The position numbers and the translations under genes were made by a program. The notes under the pieces were generated by a model. That model made no database searches. It saw only the letters and a list, made by a program, of their open reading frames with translations, and was not told where the DNA came from. A stretch of DNA of 64,000 nt, from assembly GCF_020379485.1 (NCBI RefSeq), contig NC_063447.1:57773452-57837451 (forward strand), in the 5' to 3' direction. Positions 44,324-56,738 of the stretch are shown here, in pieces. How positions within the stretch are numbered: the first letter of the stretch is position 1; each line of letters opens with the position of its first letter. The DNA comes from Brassica napus (lineage: Eukaryota > Streptophyta > Magnoliopsida > Brassicales > Brassicaceae).

Positions 44324-46858
44324 CTCTGTAAGATAAAAGCTCCAAAAACGTTTTCAACAACTTTTAGATGCTTTGAAGAAATGAGGTAAAGATGAGAGAG
44401 TTCGAAAAGGTTTATAATAGGAGTGAGGACATCAGGTTCTACCTTCAGTTATTAAAGATTAACTTAACAGTTGGCACAAAAATGGTAAACTGTTTTCTGT
44501 GAATTCAACATGCCAAATCATTCTCTACATTTTGTTTGAACAACTACTACCATACTATTTTTAGAACACGAAACAAAACTAAAGCAAAATAATAATAACA
44601 AAATATAACTTAATTTATTTTCCTTGTATATGCATTACACACATTAAACACAAATTCTAGGATGTCCAGTTGAGCTAATTGCACTTGGTACTCTTTCCAC
44701 TTAAAACCGCCTTTAATTTCTCTTTTAGCTGATGCCTGCTGTCTCTAGTCATATGGCTGAAGGCTAGAAACATTTCAAGAACTTTCGGGTGGGGACATCA
44801 GGGGAGCATTGTAACCAGGAAACAGCGTAAAGCAGTGTTTAGGTCTAACAGAATCTCTGGACGAAGGACCTTTCACACGAACGGTATTGTTATGATAACA
44901 AGTCTAATTCTAGAAACTTAAGTTTCAGTGAGAAAGAACAACGGAATCTAGAACTGTAAGAGTGAATATATTGGCAGGTCTCACATGGTAAAATTCATCA
45001 TGAGAATTTTGAGAAATGTTTGGTAAAGCTGCTTAACGAGGATTAGGATTTTGCCAATTTGTAGAGCACAGTTGCTCTACCATGACTCTACATAGATCGA
45101 GCCAAGTGAAGAGGATACAACATCATCAATATCTTCTTTAACATTCTTTTTATACTGTCCATCATAATTAACACATACAACATTATCTTCCTTTTGGAGA
45201 AACTAATCACACAAGGTTAATTGAAGATGCAATACTAATTTGAAAGAACGATTGAGGAACTAAGCCGCCGGTAAACAAATGGTTCTTAGGATACACATGC
45301 TGGAAGCATGTAATCCAAATTCTACTATATTTTGAAAATACTGGTCAATTAAAACCACCCAGTAGTTGATGATTGTCATTTTATTTCTCACTGATAATAA
45401 TTTGTGCAAGTCAGCAAAAGATCAACCGACAGTGAGCCACTTGAGAACACATGTATATAAAACTGAAGAAAAAAAACTGCAAACAAATATGCGTTGATCA
45501 TTGAAGCACGACGAATGTCTCCAACCCCAGCCTCAAACTAGGGACTTAACGGGTCAGCGGCCCTTTAATCTTTATGATAAACAAATCATTAAATCCTCAT
45601 TAACAAAACACTTTTAATAAGATAGATGACAAAAAAAAATCCGAAGATGTACGAGATCAGCCTCATGAAGATAAATTTATCAACACAGATTATTTAGACA
45701 TATGCTTGTCTATATCAAATTTAATCATCGGCGAATCGAAAACATAATGAATACAAAAAACATAGGACTCAGAATATGGGTGGTGATATAACAGAATGGT
45801 CGGCAAATAGGCTTTCTACAGCTTATGTTACGACGAACGAGACCTTAATATCAATCGTCACTGTCCATAATGTAAACAAATTACAAAACAAAGAAATATC
45901 TACATATATATAGGGAAGTAATCTCAGTAAAGCCAGCGTTTTTCACATCAAAGTAATTAAACTCGGACGGTAATTCCATATTTTAGCAATAATCATCATC
46001 AATTACTCCCCAAAAACATGAATAAACATTAACATTCATAATAAAATGTAATCGCCATATTGGCCCCAAAGATCACAAGATCCACAGGTTCCTATCAGAA
46101 AAGCGAAACACAAACATCTGTTTATGTCCAATGTAGCATCGACGATCAAAGCCAAAAGCTATCGCAGACGTGGCATCGAACAAATATACATAAAAATCAA
46201 ATAATCAAAAACCCTCAGAAACCCGTTTAAAATCAACCATAGAGAAACGGACAGAGAAACTAAAAGAAAGTACGGTCAAGACAACCCGCACCGAACAACT
46301 TCAAAACCGTTCCGAAAAAACAGATTCGTTCAAGAAGATGGAACGTGAACAGAGAAATCAAAACAGGATGCATTCTCCGGTTCAGTCCGAATCTACGTTT
46401 AATTGTCATACGGCACTTCCTATCTTTTGGGCATTCTTCTTCATCGGGCAAATTCAATCAAAACATAAAAAAAACACTAATAACCATCAGGAACCAAAAG
46501 ATAACATCACAAGCAATACAGACCGCATCAAGGTTATATCATTTAATAATGACCATCATTTGGTTATCTCTATAACAAATATCAAATCTATAAAAAAAAA
46601 TAAAAAGAAAAAGGCTCAGAAAATATATGGGTAGAGATGGTTATCAGCACGAATCAGAGTGGTGCATGACATTCTCAATCGTCACTGCCTTATTACAAAA
46701 CTATAAACACTAATGGTAATAACAAACACTAAAGCCTCAGAATAGCAGAAGTAACATCAATAAATAATCAGTCCCGAAAGATGGTGTTCTTTTTATAATC
46801 TGATCTCCTCATCGGCTCTAAACACTAATTAGAATAATTTAAATGAAATATAGAACTC
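44324..46858. other. INT3 promoter side and intergenic DNA
   Basis: About 2.5 kb with no frame I can support. INT3 5' regulatory sequence is expected at the left; I identify no specific element. Structured transcripts (non-coding RNA) cannot be excluded, since Arabidopsis has non-coding loci in this interval as I recall. Confidence 0.45.
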
Positions 46859-47020
46859 ATGGCCGGCCCAAACGGTAAAAGCAGCGACGCCGCTCCGCAG
46901 AGCAATGGAATATGAGAGCCAGTAACCTTGGACGGAGAAGCCGTGAGGCTCTACAACGTCTTCGGGTTACAGTTTTTCCTTTATGACGTTTACTCTTGGA
47001 TTATGCAATCACGGTTTTAA
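46859..47020 (+). pseudogene. Possible small-protein gene relic with one in-frame TGA
   Basis: Reading from ATG at 46859 (context AACTCATGGCC): MAGPNGKSSDAAPQSNGI, then TGA (46913-46915), then in the same frame EPVTLDGEAVRLYNVFGLQF and FLYDVYSWIMQSRF with a stop at 47018-47020. The part after the TGA has a coherent aromatic/hydrophobic segment, which suggests former coding function. The total is 53 codons. No ATG exists downstream in this frame that would save the main part. Position between INT3 and CASPL2B2 matches At2g35750, an uncharacterised small membrane protein, but the identity is only inferred from gene order. Alternatives: a sequencing error, stop-codon read-through, or a chance frame. 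Confidence 0.4.
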
Positions 47021-47900
47021 GAGATTGCTCCGTTTGAGTAAATGATTCCTTGGAGAGGAAATCGCGTCAGTAACAAAGATATCAAATTTACTATAAAGAG
47101 AGCTAACAAAGACTAATAAACTATTGTTTGAAGGAGGAGGAAGAAGCGGTGATGAGAAGATATCTCGTTCGTGATGTTTATTATATATGAAGAGATATTA
47201 GGGCAACGGGAAGCCTTAGAGATTATTCAGACCGCCTTGGTATTACGGGCTTTATGTCATTTAAAAGCCCATGATAGATGTTAAAAGCCCAAGCCCAATA
47301 CTTGCTTGTTTTATTGATTGTAGTTGTTGTAAACTGACTAATTATATTACAAATGATGGGCAATAAGACCCAAGCCCTATGGATTTAAGAGCATGTTTAA
47401 TGGGTTCTTAAACCATCGTTAACCTCAGTCTCTTAATTGGGGTTCTTAGCTTCGGCTAAGAACCGGTTTTTAATTTTTCTTAGATTTTAATTAAGAAAAA
47501 CTAAGAATTATCTCTTAAATAAGAGATTTAAGAGCAGTCTCTTAACCGAAAAGTGTAAAACAAAAATGTCAAATCATGAGTTTGGAACCACGGCTAAGAG
47601 ATTGGAGTTAATCATCCTCTTAGGGTAGAGTTTTTAGCGGAATATAAGAACCCGTCTCTTAACTTTTAACTAAAAAAGGTAAGAACCATTTCTTAAATCT
47701 ATAAGGTATGTGATTGGATTATAGGTTTTTAATCGAAAGCTTTACTGCTTTAGAGATTTTGGCAGTTTTAATCACTCTACCATTCTACATAGCCTATACA
47801 AGCTCGTAGCCTGTTGAGGAAAGGTTGGTGAAATATCAATAGTTGCGATCATTATAACGCGTATAGATTGTTACACTAATACACAGCTATATGTGTCAAA
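47021..47900. other. Intergenic DNA with a GGGTTCTTA-type repeat
   Basis: No gene. Bases about 47388-47700 are a repeat-like stretch with AAGAGCATGTTTAATGGGTT at one end and repeated TTCTTA / TAAGA motifs in both orientations. Similar motifs occur inside the MULE at about 3760-3900. Probably a MITE-derived sequence; ends are not precise. Confidence 0.5.
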
Positions 47901-48307
47901 TCTATATTATTAAAAGATAAGTACCTATTTGAAAATGTTCTTACTTCGTTAATTAAACTCCATATTTTTTTCTTGTCTTTTTCAGTTGCATTTATGAAAT
48001 ATCCTAAAACGAATAAAAATGCCTAATTTATTACTTGTCTTTTCAGTTACATTAATTAAATATGCTTAAATGAATTTAAACTTCCTATTTTATTGTTTGT
48101 CTTTTTCAGTTACCTTAATGAATATCCTTAAATAAATATGGACATAATGTCATTTAATCAACAAAAAAAACTTATGAGTTATCCTTACGTGCATAATTTT
48201 AATAATAGAGATTTTAAAAAACGTACATCATTAAAATGTTACCTGAAACATACAACACTAATATATAACATGCATCAATAAAACTAGAATTTGACTCACA
48301 CAATTGT
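47901..48307 (+). mobile_element. 5' fragment of non-autonomous Helitron
   Basis: Starts TCTATATTATTAAAAGA right after an A, as Helitrons do (insertion between A and T). It matches the first 400 bp or so of the elements at 49027 and 50303, then stops abruptly after CACACAATTGT. The remaining 3' part is missing. Confidence 0.82.
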
Positions 48308-49026
48308 CTCTTTCCTTAACTCAAAAAAAAACCCGTAGTGTGACGGTTGTATGGCGATTAGAATCCCAGGATAAAACTGCATCTTTCTTCTATTCACATC
48401 ACTTGAATAAGAAGTCTAACAAATCTTTATTCTATGTGTACTCTCATTAAAAAATGAAAAATAAATAAAGAGAAGAATGGAAGAGATCGTTGTTGTTCAC
48501 TTTTTTCACCGTATATATTAGTGGAATGAGAGGAAGCGTTATATAGCTTAGGAAAGATGCTAAAAACGTTTTTGGTCTTAGTAGAGATAAATACTAAATT
48601 AATTTTTGGCATTAACCACAAAATTAATCAGAAATTATTAAAGAGACTTTTTAGCTTGGTGACCAAGTCTCATTCTTAACAAGAATTAATGACTTTTGAC
48701 CAAATTTTATTCTCTAAAAGACTTGTTTATTTTTCTAACCAAATTTTTATTTTTGTAGTGATCAATTACATAAAATAAAACTTTGATATAAAAATATAGG
48801 TTGTTAGATCATGATTCATGTACCCGAACAATTATCTAAACCGAACTCAAGTCCGAGTTCCAATTGACTCAACTTGGTGCGCGCGCTTGGTTTAGTATAA
48901 ATTCACATCTCTATAATTGTCTAAAGTTAACAACCTTGTTAGACTTCTCCATACTGTCCATTTGTGCTATTAAAACAACAATATTAGGACAAACATTTCT
49001 CATTCAAACAAACTTAAATTTTAACA
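48308..49026. other. AT-rich spacer between Helitron copies
   Basis: No gene seen and no match to the Helitron body. Confidence 0.5.
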
Positions 49027-50302
49027 TCTGTATTATTAAAAGAGAAGTACCCATTTGAAAATGTTCTTACTTCATTAATTAAACTCCATATTTTTTTGCT
49101 TGTCCTTTTCAGTTGCATTTATGAAATATCCTATAACGAATAAAACTGTCTAATTTATTATTTGTCTTTTCAGTTACATTAATGAAATATGCTTAAATGA
49201 ATTTAAACTTCGTATTTTATTGTTTGTCTTTTTCACTTACCTTAATAAAATATCCTTAAATAAATTTGTACATAATGTCATTTAATCAACAAAAAAAACT
49301 CATGAGTTATCCTTACGTGCATAATTTTAATAATGGAGATTTTAAAAAACGTGCATCATTAAAATGTTACCTAAAACATACATCACTAATATATAACATG
49401 CATCAATAAAACTAGAATTTGACTCACACAATTGTACGGATATTATTTTCAGTTGATTAAATTAAAAAATATTTATTTATTCAAAAAATATTTAAGAATG
49501 GCTATGTTTTTAAAAATTATATGGTATTATTTGCTCATAACTCATTTGTCATTTGCTAAATTGTTAGAAATAAAATTTTAGCATAATATAACTCAGTTGT
49601 CATTTGCTAAATTTATGGTTTTTATTTATATTTTTTATTATTTAATTATAATATTTTTATTTGATATTTGAAAGAGAAATGAATTTTCTTTCAAACAATA
49701 TTTTTGTAAATGTATTTTTTAAAAATAATCAATTTAAGTTGTTATTATCATTGAATATAATTATTTTTGACATAATTTGAGTTTTCGTTTACATCAAAAC
49801 TTATCATATTTTAGGATAATTTTAATTTAAAATGTAATTTTCATATTTTTCAAACAAATTCTAAAAATATTTTTTAAATATTTGGTATAATGTTTAAAAA
49901 AATATTGAGTTGCATTTCAAATAAAAAGGTAAAGATATTAAAAATATTCTAATTAAAATATGTAAAATTTAATATAGTTTTAAGGAAATGGTCAAAAAAA
50001 AAATTACACATAAAAAAAATCATGATTTTTGTTAACTGGGCGGATCATTATTTATATGATATCGCAAACGAAAGAAAAATTTATGTTTTTACAATTATCT
50101 AATTAACTATGTATACTCATTTTTTTATATTTTTTTATATGATATCACACATTCGTAACAAAATAGATAGTTTAAGATGCAAAAAAAAAATATTTACTTA
50201 ATGAATATAATATGAATGAATTTTACAAATACATCATTTAATAAAATAAATAATTAAAAACTGAAAATTCATACCCGCGCTGGCGCACGGATCAGGATCT
50301 AG
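49027..50302 (+). mobile_element. Non-autonomous Helitron, copy A, complete
   Basis: 1276 bp. The 5' end is TCTGTATTATTAAAAGAGAA (preceded by A); the 3' end has a hairpin-forming CCCGCGCTGGCGCACGG segment about 10 bp before the terminal CTAG. No Rep/helicase coding sequence is seen, so it depends on an autonomous partner. It directly abuts copy B. Confidence 0.88.
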
Positions 50303-51552
50303 TCTATATTATTAAAAAAGAAGTACACATTTGAAAATGTTTTTACTTCATTAATTAAACTCATTTTTTTGTCTTTTTCAGTTGCATTTATGAAATATCC
50401 TAAAACGAATAAACTGCTTAATTTATTACTTGTCTTTTCAGTTACATTAATGAAATATGCTTAAATGAATTTAAACTTCCTATTTTATTGTTTGTCTTTT
50501 TCAGTTATCTTAATAAAATATTCTTAAAGAAATTTGGACATAATGTCATTTAATCGACCAAAAAAACTCATGAGTTATCCTTACGTGCATAATTTTAATA
50601 ATGGAGATTTTTAAAAACGTGCATCATTAAAATGTTACCTAAAACATGCAGCACTAATACATAACATGCATCAATAAAACTAGAATTTGACTCACACAAT
50701 TGTACGGATATTATTTTCAGTTGATTAAATTAAAAAATATTTATTTATTCAAAAAATATTTAAAAATGGCTATGTTTTTAAAAAAATTTATGGTATTATT
50801 TGTTCATAACTCATTTGTCATTTGCTAAATTGTTAGGAATAAAATTTTAGCATAATATAACTCAGTTGTCATTTGCTAAATTTATGATTTTTATTTATAT
50901 TTTTTATTATTTAATTATAATATTTTTATTTTATATTTGAAAGATAAATGAATTTTCTTTCAAACAATATTTTTGTAAATGTATTTTTTTAAATAATCAA
51001 TTTAAATTGTTATTATCATTGAATATAATTATTTTTGACATAATTTGAGTTTTCATTTACATCAAAACTTATCATATTTTAGGATAATTTTAATTTAAAA
51101 TGTAATTTTCATATTTTTCAAACAAATTCTAAAAATATTTTTTAAATATTTTGTTATAATTTTTTAAAAAATATTGAGTTGCATTTCAAATAAAAAGGTA
51201 AAGATATTAAAAATATTATAATTAAAATATGTAAAATTTAATATAGTTTTAAGGAAATAGTCAAAAAAAAATTACGTATAAAAAAATCATGATTTTTGTT
51301 AACTGGGCGGATCATTATTTATATGATATCGCAAACGAAAGAAAAATTTATATTTTACAATTATCTAATTAACTATGTATACTCATTTTTTTATATTTTT
51401 TATATGATATCACACATTCGTTCGTAAAAAAATAGATAGTTTAAGATGCAAAAAAAAAAATATTTACTTAATGAATATAATATGAATGAATTTTACAAAT
51501 ACATCATTTAATATAATAAATAATTAAAAACTGAAAATTCATATGGATCTAG
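50303..51552 (+). mobile_element. Non-autonomous Helitron, copy B, 3' hairpin deleted
   Basis: 1250 bp, starting TCTATATTATTAAAAAAGAA and ending GGATCTAG followed by T. It is highly similar to copy A through its whole length with scattered changes. The terminal hairpin of copy A is missing: the sequence runs from AAATTCATA straight to TGGATCTAG, about 20 bp shorter. The shared junction with copy A makes a head-to-tail array. Confidence 0.88.
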
Positions 51553-52251
51553 TAAAAGAAGAAGAAAACAGAAAAGGTTAACTAAACACATTTAATGAAC
51601 TTCAAATTAGTGACAATGATTTACTATTGTTTTTTGACCGGAAAAAAAAAATTACTATTGTTCTATAAATCGTATTTGCCATCATTAGTAAGGTTGTGCG
51701 GTCCTAAAAGAGAGAACCATTACATCAACTTTTAACCAACCCGCATGCACCAGCACCATACCACACCATAGTTCACCAACCCCACAAATCGGATACATTG
51801 TCTCATTACTCATTTCACTCCCACTTCCCTATAAACCTTTATGAAGTTTTGTACAACTTTCTTAATAAACTAATTTCCTCAATCACACACGTGATACTAT
51901 ACAACTGAGTGATGGTAAACAAAGATATTGTCATTTATGTGTTAGAACATTTCTAATCCTACTCAATTCCAACTTAAAAATAGAGTTTAGAATTTTTTTT
52001 AAAAATCAACATTACTACATTTTCCAAATTATAATGGAGTAAAAACAAGAATACTCCAAAATTTGAATGATACATATATTTTTTACTCATAATTTCATTA
52101 TTCACAAAATAAAACAAAATTTTTGAATGATACATATATTTCTTCACTCTAAGTTTTGACGGAAAAAAATAGAATTATCCATTGGAGATGATTTTGAAGA
52201 CCTTAACGTCCAAAATTGATTTTTATCTTTTTGAAGACGCATCATCTTCAT
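51553..52251. other. Intergenic DNA, possible MITE remnant
   Basis: No gene. Bases about 51945-52195 begin with a CATTTCTAATCC-type end and finish with CCATTGGAGATGA, which together look like a degenerate MITE of the CATCTCCAATG class. A TTTGAATGATACATATATTT motif occurs twice (about 52060 and 52120). Confidence 0.45.
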
Positions 52252-52265
52252 AAAATAGCATTCGA

Positions 52266-53153
52266 CCATTCTTGGACCTGGAAAACGCTCATTAATCTCC
52301 GCCCTATAGCTTCACGCTTTATCCATGGAAATCTAGGTAATGACCGCGTACTCAGTTTCTGGTTTGACTCATGGCTACCAACTGGTCCGCTGGTAGAACT
52401 GTTTGGAGAAGGTGGCCCAGCGAACTCGGAATTCCCTTGAACGCAAAGGTTGCTGATGTGTCTAATTTAACATCTTGGGATCTCCCTCACGCTAGATCAG
52501 AAAAAGCTCTCCAACTTCACATTGCCCTCACATCTGTCTCTCCCCCGAGGAGCACAGACACAGACGACTCCTACAACTGGAAAGTAAATGGTTCGATCTG
52601 CAATGGGTACTCCTCCTCTCAAACTTGGGAGGCGATCAGGCCTCGAAAATCAACTAAAGCATGGGCACCAACAGTCTGGTTCAAAGGTGCTGTTCCCAAG
52701 CAAGCTTTTAATATGTGGCTCACTACACTCAACAGGCTCCCGACAAAAACTCGCATGGCTTCTTGGGGTCTGAACATCACCACTACATGCAGTCTATGCA
52801 ACTCCGCAGATGAAGCCAGGGACCATCTCCTTTTGAACTGCAGGTTTGCCGTGTACCTTTGGGCTGCAGTCTTCGCAAGGCTCTCCCCTCGACAGCCACC
52901 GTTCATATCTTGGGCTGAGCTGCTCTCTTGGTGTAGAGTCCAATCGCCATCAGCGCCATCTACCCTGCGAAGACTAGTCACCCACATTCTTGTATATCAC
53001 GTATGGAGACTGAGAAATAATTTTCTCCATAACAATACCCATCTCTCTTCAGCCGAAACATTCAAATTATTGGACAGAGATGTGAGGAACACGATCACCG
53101 CTCGGCGCAACAAGCGCAACTTCAACAACCTCATGGCGCTTTGGATCAGATGA
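52266..53153 (+). pseudogene. LINE ORF2 C-terminal fragment with zf-RVT domain
   Basis: Two frames join near 52420 by a small indel: one ending at 52440 (HSWTWKTLINLRPIASRF..VLSFWFDSWLPTGPL) and one from about 52371 (PLNAKVADVSNLTSWDLP) to the stop at 53151-53153. The second contains the zf-RVT zinc-binding module, CSLCNSADEARDHLLLNC near 52788-52842, typical of plant LINE reverse transcriptase proteins, and ends MALWIR. The catalytic reverse transcriptase is missing by 5' truncation. Confidence 0.88.
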
Positions 53154-53186
53154 CCGAGTCTTCTCAACCGCCTATAACTACTCCCT

Positions 53187-54120
53187 TAGGGCTGTTCAAT
53201 ATGGCAAAACCGAACCGTACCGAACCGAACCGAACCGAAATAGATAATATGGTTTGGATTTGGTATATACCATACAAACCGAATGGATTTGATTTTAAAA
53301 AATCCGTAGGATTTGGATATGGTTCGGTATATAACTGATAAAACCGAATAAACCGAATAAAACCGATCTAAAAATAGAAACATGTAAATATGTATATATT
53401 TTATAACAACGTATGAAAATCATAAGTTATTTTTTTTGCTAATAACTATTACCATATTTTTTACAGTAATAAAATAGTCCTGATTTGTAAAACACTTGAA
53501 CTATAATTAAATAACAATTCATCGCAAACATGCTTCTTATTTTCTTAGTCTTCTTTTGATCTTTTTGCTTTAATTTAGCATTGACTAAATTGAAATAAAG
53601 ATTATAAATTTGATGATAACAATTAGTGGAAATTCTTCACAATTTTTTTAATCTATAAACGAATAGAGTTTCGTGTTTAATATAATAAACATGACTTTAA
53701 TGAACGCTAAATATGAAAAAATATAATAAATTATTTTTTGTGCTTCGTGCTTCTGTTTTATTTTTTGTTTTTTATTTTTATTATCAAAATTTTGAGCTTT
53801 GATTTTAATTATAGATTTGATTATTTTATTAGATGATAGAAACATTTTTTTATTTTTGTTCTTTTATTTAAACTTATAATATTTTTTAATAAATGAATGT
53901 GTTGACAACAAGACTCTAAAATTCATATAATATGATCCCAAAATAAAGAATTATGTTTTTTGGTATAAAACCGAATAAACCAAAAATCGACGGTATATAA
54001 ACCGAACCGAACCGAAGTAAATATGGATTTAGAATGGTAGTTATATTTTACTAACCGAAATACCGAAAAACCGAAAAAACCGAACCGAAACCTAACCGAT
54101 ATCCGAATTGAACACCCCTA
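53187..54120. mobile_element. hAT-like non-autonomous element with AACCGAA arrays
   Basis: About 934 bp with terminal inverted repeats TAGGGCTGTTCAAT (left) and ATTGAACACCCCTA (right). Both ends carry dense GAACCGAACCGAACCG and mirrored motifs, as in the MITE at 43373-43763. The centre is AT-rich, without coding sequence. No clean 8-bp duplication was found. It sits inside the LINE 3' UTR, so it is younger than the LINE. Confidence 0.72.
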
Positions 54121-54198
54121 AGTCTTTCCATTGTAGAGACAAACTACTCATTTTAACTAATGATTTTTACAATTTAGCAAAAAAAAAATAGCATTCGA

Positions 54199-54877
54199 GA
54201 TCTTTAAAAATACAAAAAATGGTGTTACATAAAATAGTTTGTGGAATGTGGACGAATCTTCAAAATTAATTCATTGGAAATGAATGATGAATCTTTTGCA
54301 TCGTTGGACGTTTTCCTAGGAGAAAAATAAGAAGCTCACTTTCATCTCTACGTCTACATCTTACATTAATAATCGTGTGTCCTTAAATGCCCTTCACCTC
54401 CAACGCCCATCGCACAATAAATCAAAAATCGTAATTTAAGACTGTAGTTTATTAAAACACACGTGTATGGGACTAGGGATGTGCAAATTGTTTTGGTTCC
54501 GTGGTTAGTTTTACTAACTTGTGGTCCACGGCACCTCACCACCTTCGCTTCATCTTCATATTTCTCATCCTTATTAGTCAAATGATTAACAAACTAGTCT
54601 ACTTTCAGAGATAGAGACTCGAGTCACGGGTTACCACTAATCTGTAGATAAGACTGTTTCAACTCTAGACCTTTATCCTTCATAGTCTCTGTCAATTAAT
54701 GTTTATTTATTTTCTTAAGCCACTAGCTGCTTTAAAAGCGACAAGGAGCCAACGACAAAACCAATGTATGTCTCATTGGTTTCTCACTCAAGTTTTGTCT
54801 TTTTATATAAATCATCAAGATTACAGATAAAAAGATAAAGTTCTCTAGGAAGCGGAGCCAACGTCGCCGGAACCAAA
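54199..54877. other. Upstream region of CASPL2B2
   Basis: No gene. The last 150 bp is expected to contain the CASPL2B2 promoter and leader; TTTTTATATAAATC at about 54799-54812 is a possible TATA box, about 70 bp before the ATG. Confidence 0.5.
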
Positions 54878-55600
54878 ATGAAGATCAACGAACGGAAAGT
54901 GAGACTCGCGGAGCTGATTCTGAGGTGTTTAGTGTGTGCCCTCGCTCTCGTCGCAGCCGTTCTCATTGTTACAGACACTCAAGTCAGAGAGATCTTCACC
55001 ATCCAGAAGAAGGCGAAGTACACCGACATGAAGGCTCTTGTGTAAGCTCACGACAAAACCCATCACTCGATAGGTTCCAAATCTTTACCGACAGTTTACA
55101 CTTTCAGGTTCTTGGTGGTCGTCAACGGTATGGCCGCGGCTTATTCTTTGGTGCATGCGGTTCGTTGCGTGGTGGGTATGATGAAAGGAAGCGTTTTGTT
55201 TAGTAAGCCTCTGGCTTGGGCTATTTTCTCTGGAGATCAGGTTTACTCTGTTTCTTGCTTTTTGGTCTTTGTAAAAGAAGACAGCTTCTAGCTTGTGTAA
55301 AGTGGTATTGTCAATGACTTTTGTTTATGTATGTGTAAGCAGGCGATAGCGTACTTGACTGTGGCGGGGCTTGCAGCAGCGGCGCAGTCTGCGGCCTTTG
55401 CGAAGCTAGGTCAGCCAGAGCTACAGTGGATGAAGATATGCACAATGTATGGGAAGTTCTGTAACCAAGTTGGTGAAGGAATCGGGGTCGCCTTGCTTGC
55501 TAGCGTTGGAATGGTTTTGATCTCTTGCATTTCAGCTTTGGGTGTCTTTCGTTTATATGGCGGTAACAAAGCCTGGCAAAGCTCAGCATCACGGTGGTGA
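54878..55600 (+). CDS. CASPL2B2: CASP-like membrane protein CASPL2B2
   Basis: Three exons: 54878-55041, 55108-55240 and 55343-55600, joining to 555 nt and 184 residues. The GT|G phase at exon 1-2 restores [16 protein letters not shown]. Four membrane segments fit the CASP-like (UPF0497/DUF588) fold: [57 protein letters not shown] and [21 protein letters not shown]. The conserved Arg in segment 1 (near RLAELILR) and Asp near the third segment (SGDQAIAYL) are present. CASP proteins build membrane scaffolds for lignin deposition in the endodermis; most CASP-like members have no known job. It matches At2g35760. The C-terminal tail after YGGNKAWQ ends at a TGA; a different frame there stays open, so a small late frameshift is possible. 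Confidence 0.92.
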
Positions 55601-56738
55601 AGGCGAAGGCGAAGGCTCACAGGTCTTAGACTAATCTTGTTTGTGGAAATTGTGTTAAATTATTGTGGTGTGTTCTCACTTTCTCTCAATGTGTATACCG
55701 TCTATTACTATTGTCATGGTCTCATGCACAAATAATCATCAAAACTGTAGTTTGGTAGCGAGTCTGTAAGTGTGTTAAGTTGTTCAACAACAAAAATGAA
55801 TGAAATAGTTTAGTCTAAAATTTAGGTTTTTAGCTGCTTAATTAACCAATCAAACGGAACTTCAACCACCTATGGATCATATAATGATGATAGATCATCA
55901 TCCAACTTTTAAAGTTTTTAGCTTTATTTATCAAAAACAAAAACGTCGCCAGAACCTAATTAATAAGTTACTAGGTGTTTTCCTGAAGGAATTTTTTAAA
56001 TATAACTTATATTTAAAAATAAAATTTATTAAATATTATATATTTTACTATTTTCTTACTAATATTTAATATAGATTTGATATATATTAAATCAATTTGT
56101 ATAAAATTAATAAAAATGATATAAAATTATATAATTATCAAAAATTTAACTTAAACAATATTTATAAAATTTGTAGATATATAAGAAACTAATGATCTTA
56201 CGATTAGATAGTTATTTATTTATTTTAAATTGTAAAATTTTTTGAAAGTTTTGGTAATACAAATTGTATAATTATACAAAAATAATAATATTTCAAAATT
56301 TGAAATGTTATATATGAATATATTTATTTTATAGATGATGTATGTGCTATTACCATATTTTAAAAAAGTTTACCAAAAATAAATATCAATATTAAATGTA
56401 ATATATGAATTATTACCATATTCTAATAAGTTTGCCAAAAATATAAATCAACATTAAATAAAATTATTAATGTCATATTTTTTCGGAAGCCATGTCATCA
56501 ATTTCAGTAGCCATGTCGTATTTGTTTTGTGAAATTGATTGTAGAGATGACATGTGTCAAAATCACTTCGCAAATATAGTATAGGGAATATATAGACGTG
56601 GCTAAAAAGAGTCAAATTATATATAGAGTTATAGAGTATGCAACTTTTTTAAAAATTATTCCTCGTGTTTTTTAGTTAAGAAACAAGTCTCTTGTTTTTT
56701 AAAAGAAAAGAAGAGACTTTCTACGGTTTGGGGATCAG
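55601..56738. other. Intergenic DNA, no gene seen
   Basis: Very AT-rich from 55960 to 56460. The start is likely the 3' UTR of CASPL2B2. The small secreted protein gene begins at 56739. Confidence 0.5.

Larger units (their letters stand above)
52266..54184 (+). mobile_element. 5'-truncated LINE with hAT-like insertion
   Basis: A 14-bp target duplication, AAAATAGCATTCGA, flanks it (52252-52265 and 54185-54198), with a poly(A) tail at about 54178-54188 (some A bases are shared with the duplication). The element contributes about 985 bp: the C-terminal end of ORF2 and a 3' UTR. A hAT-like element (53187-54120) interrupts the 3' UTR. Its terminal ATTTAGC-A(n) resembles the ATTTAGTC-A(n) end of the LINE at 774-1838. 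Confidence 0.88.

Noticed and set aside
46788..46835. Possible C/D snoRNA on the minus strand
   Set aside because: It has a GATGAGG-like C box and a CTGA D box at a suitable spacing, but the C box is not RTGATGA and the terminal stem is weak.
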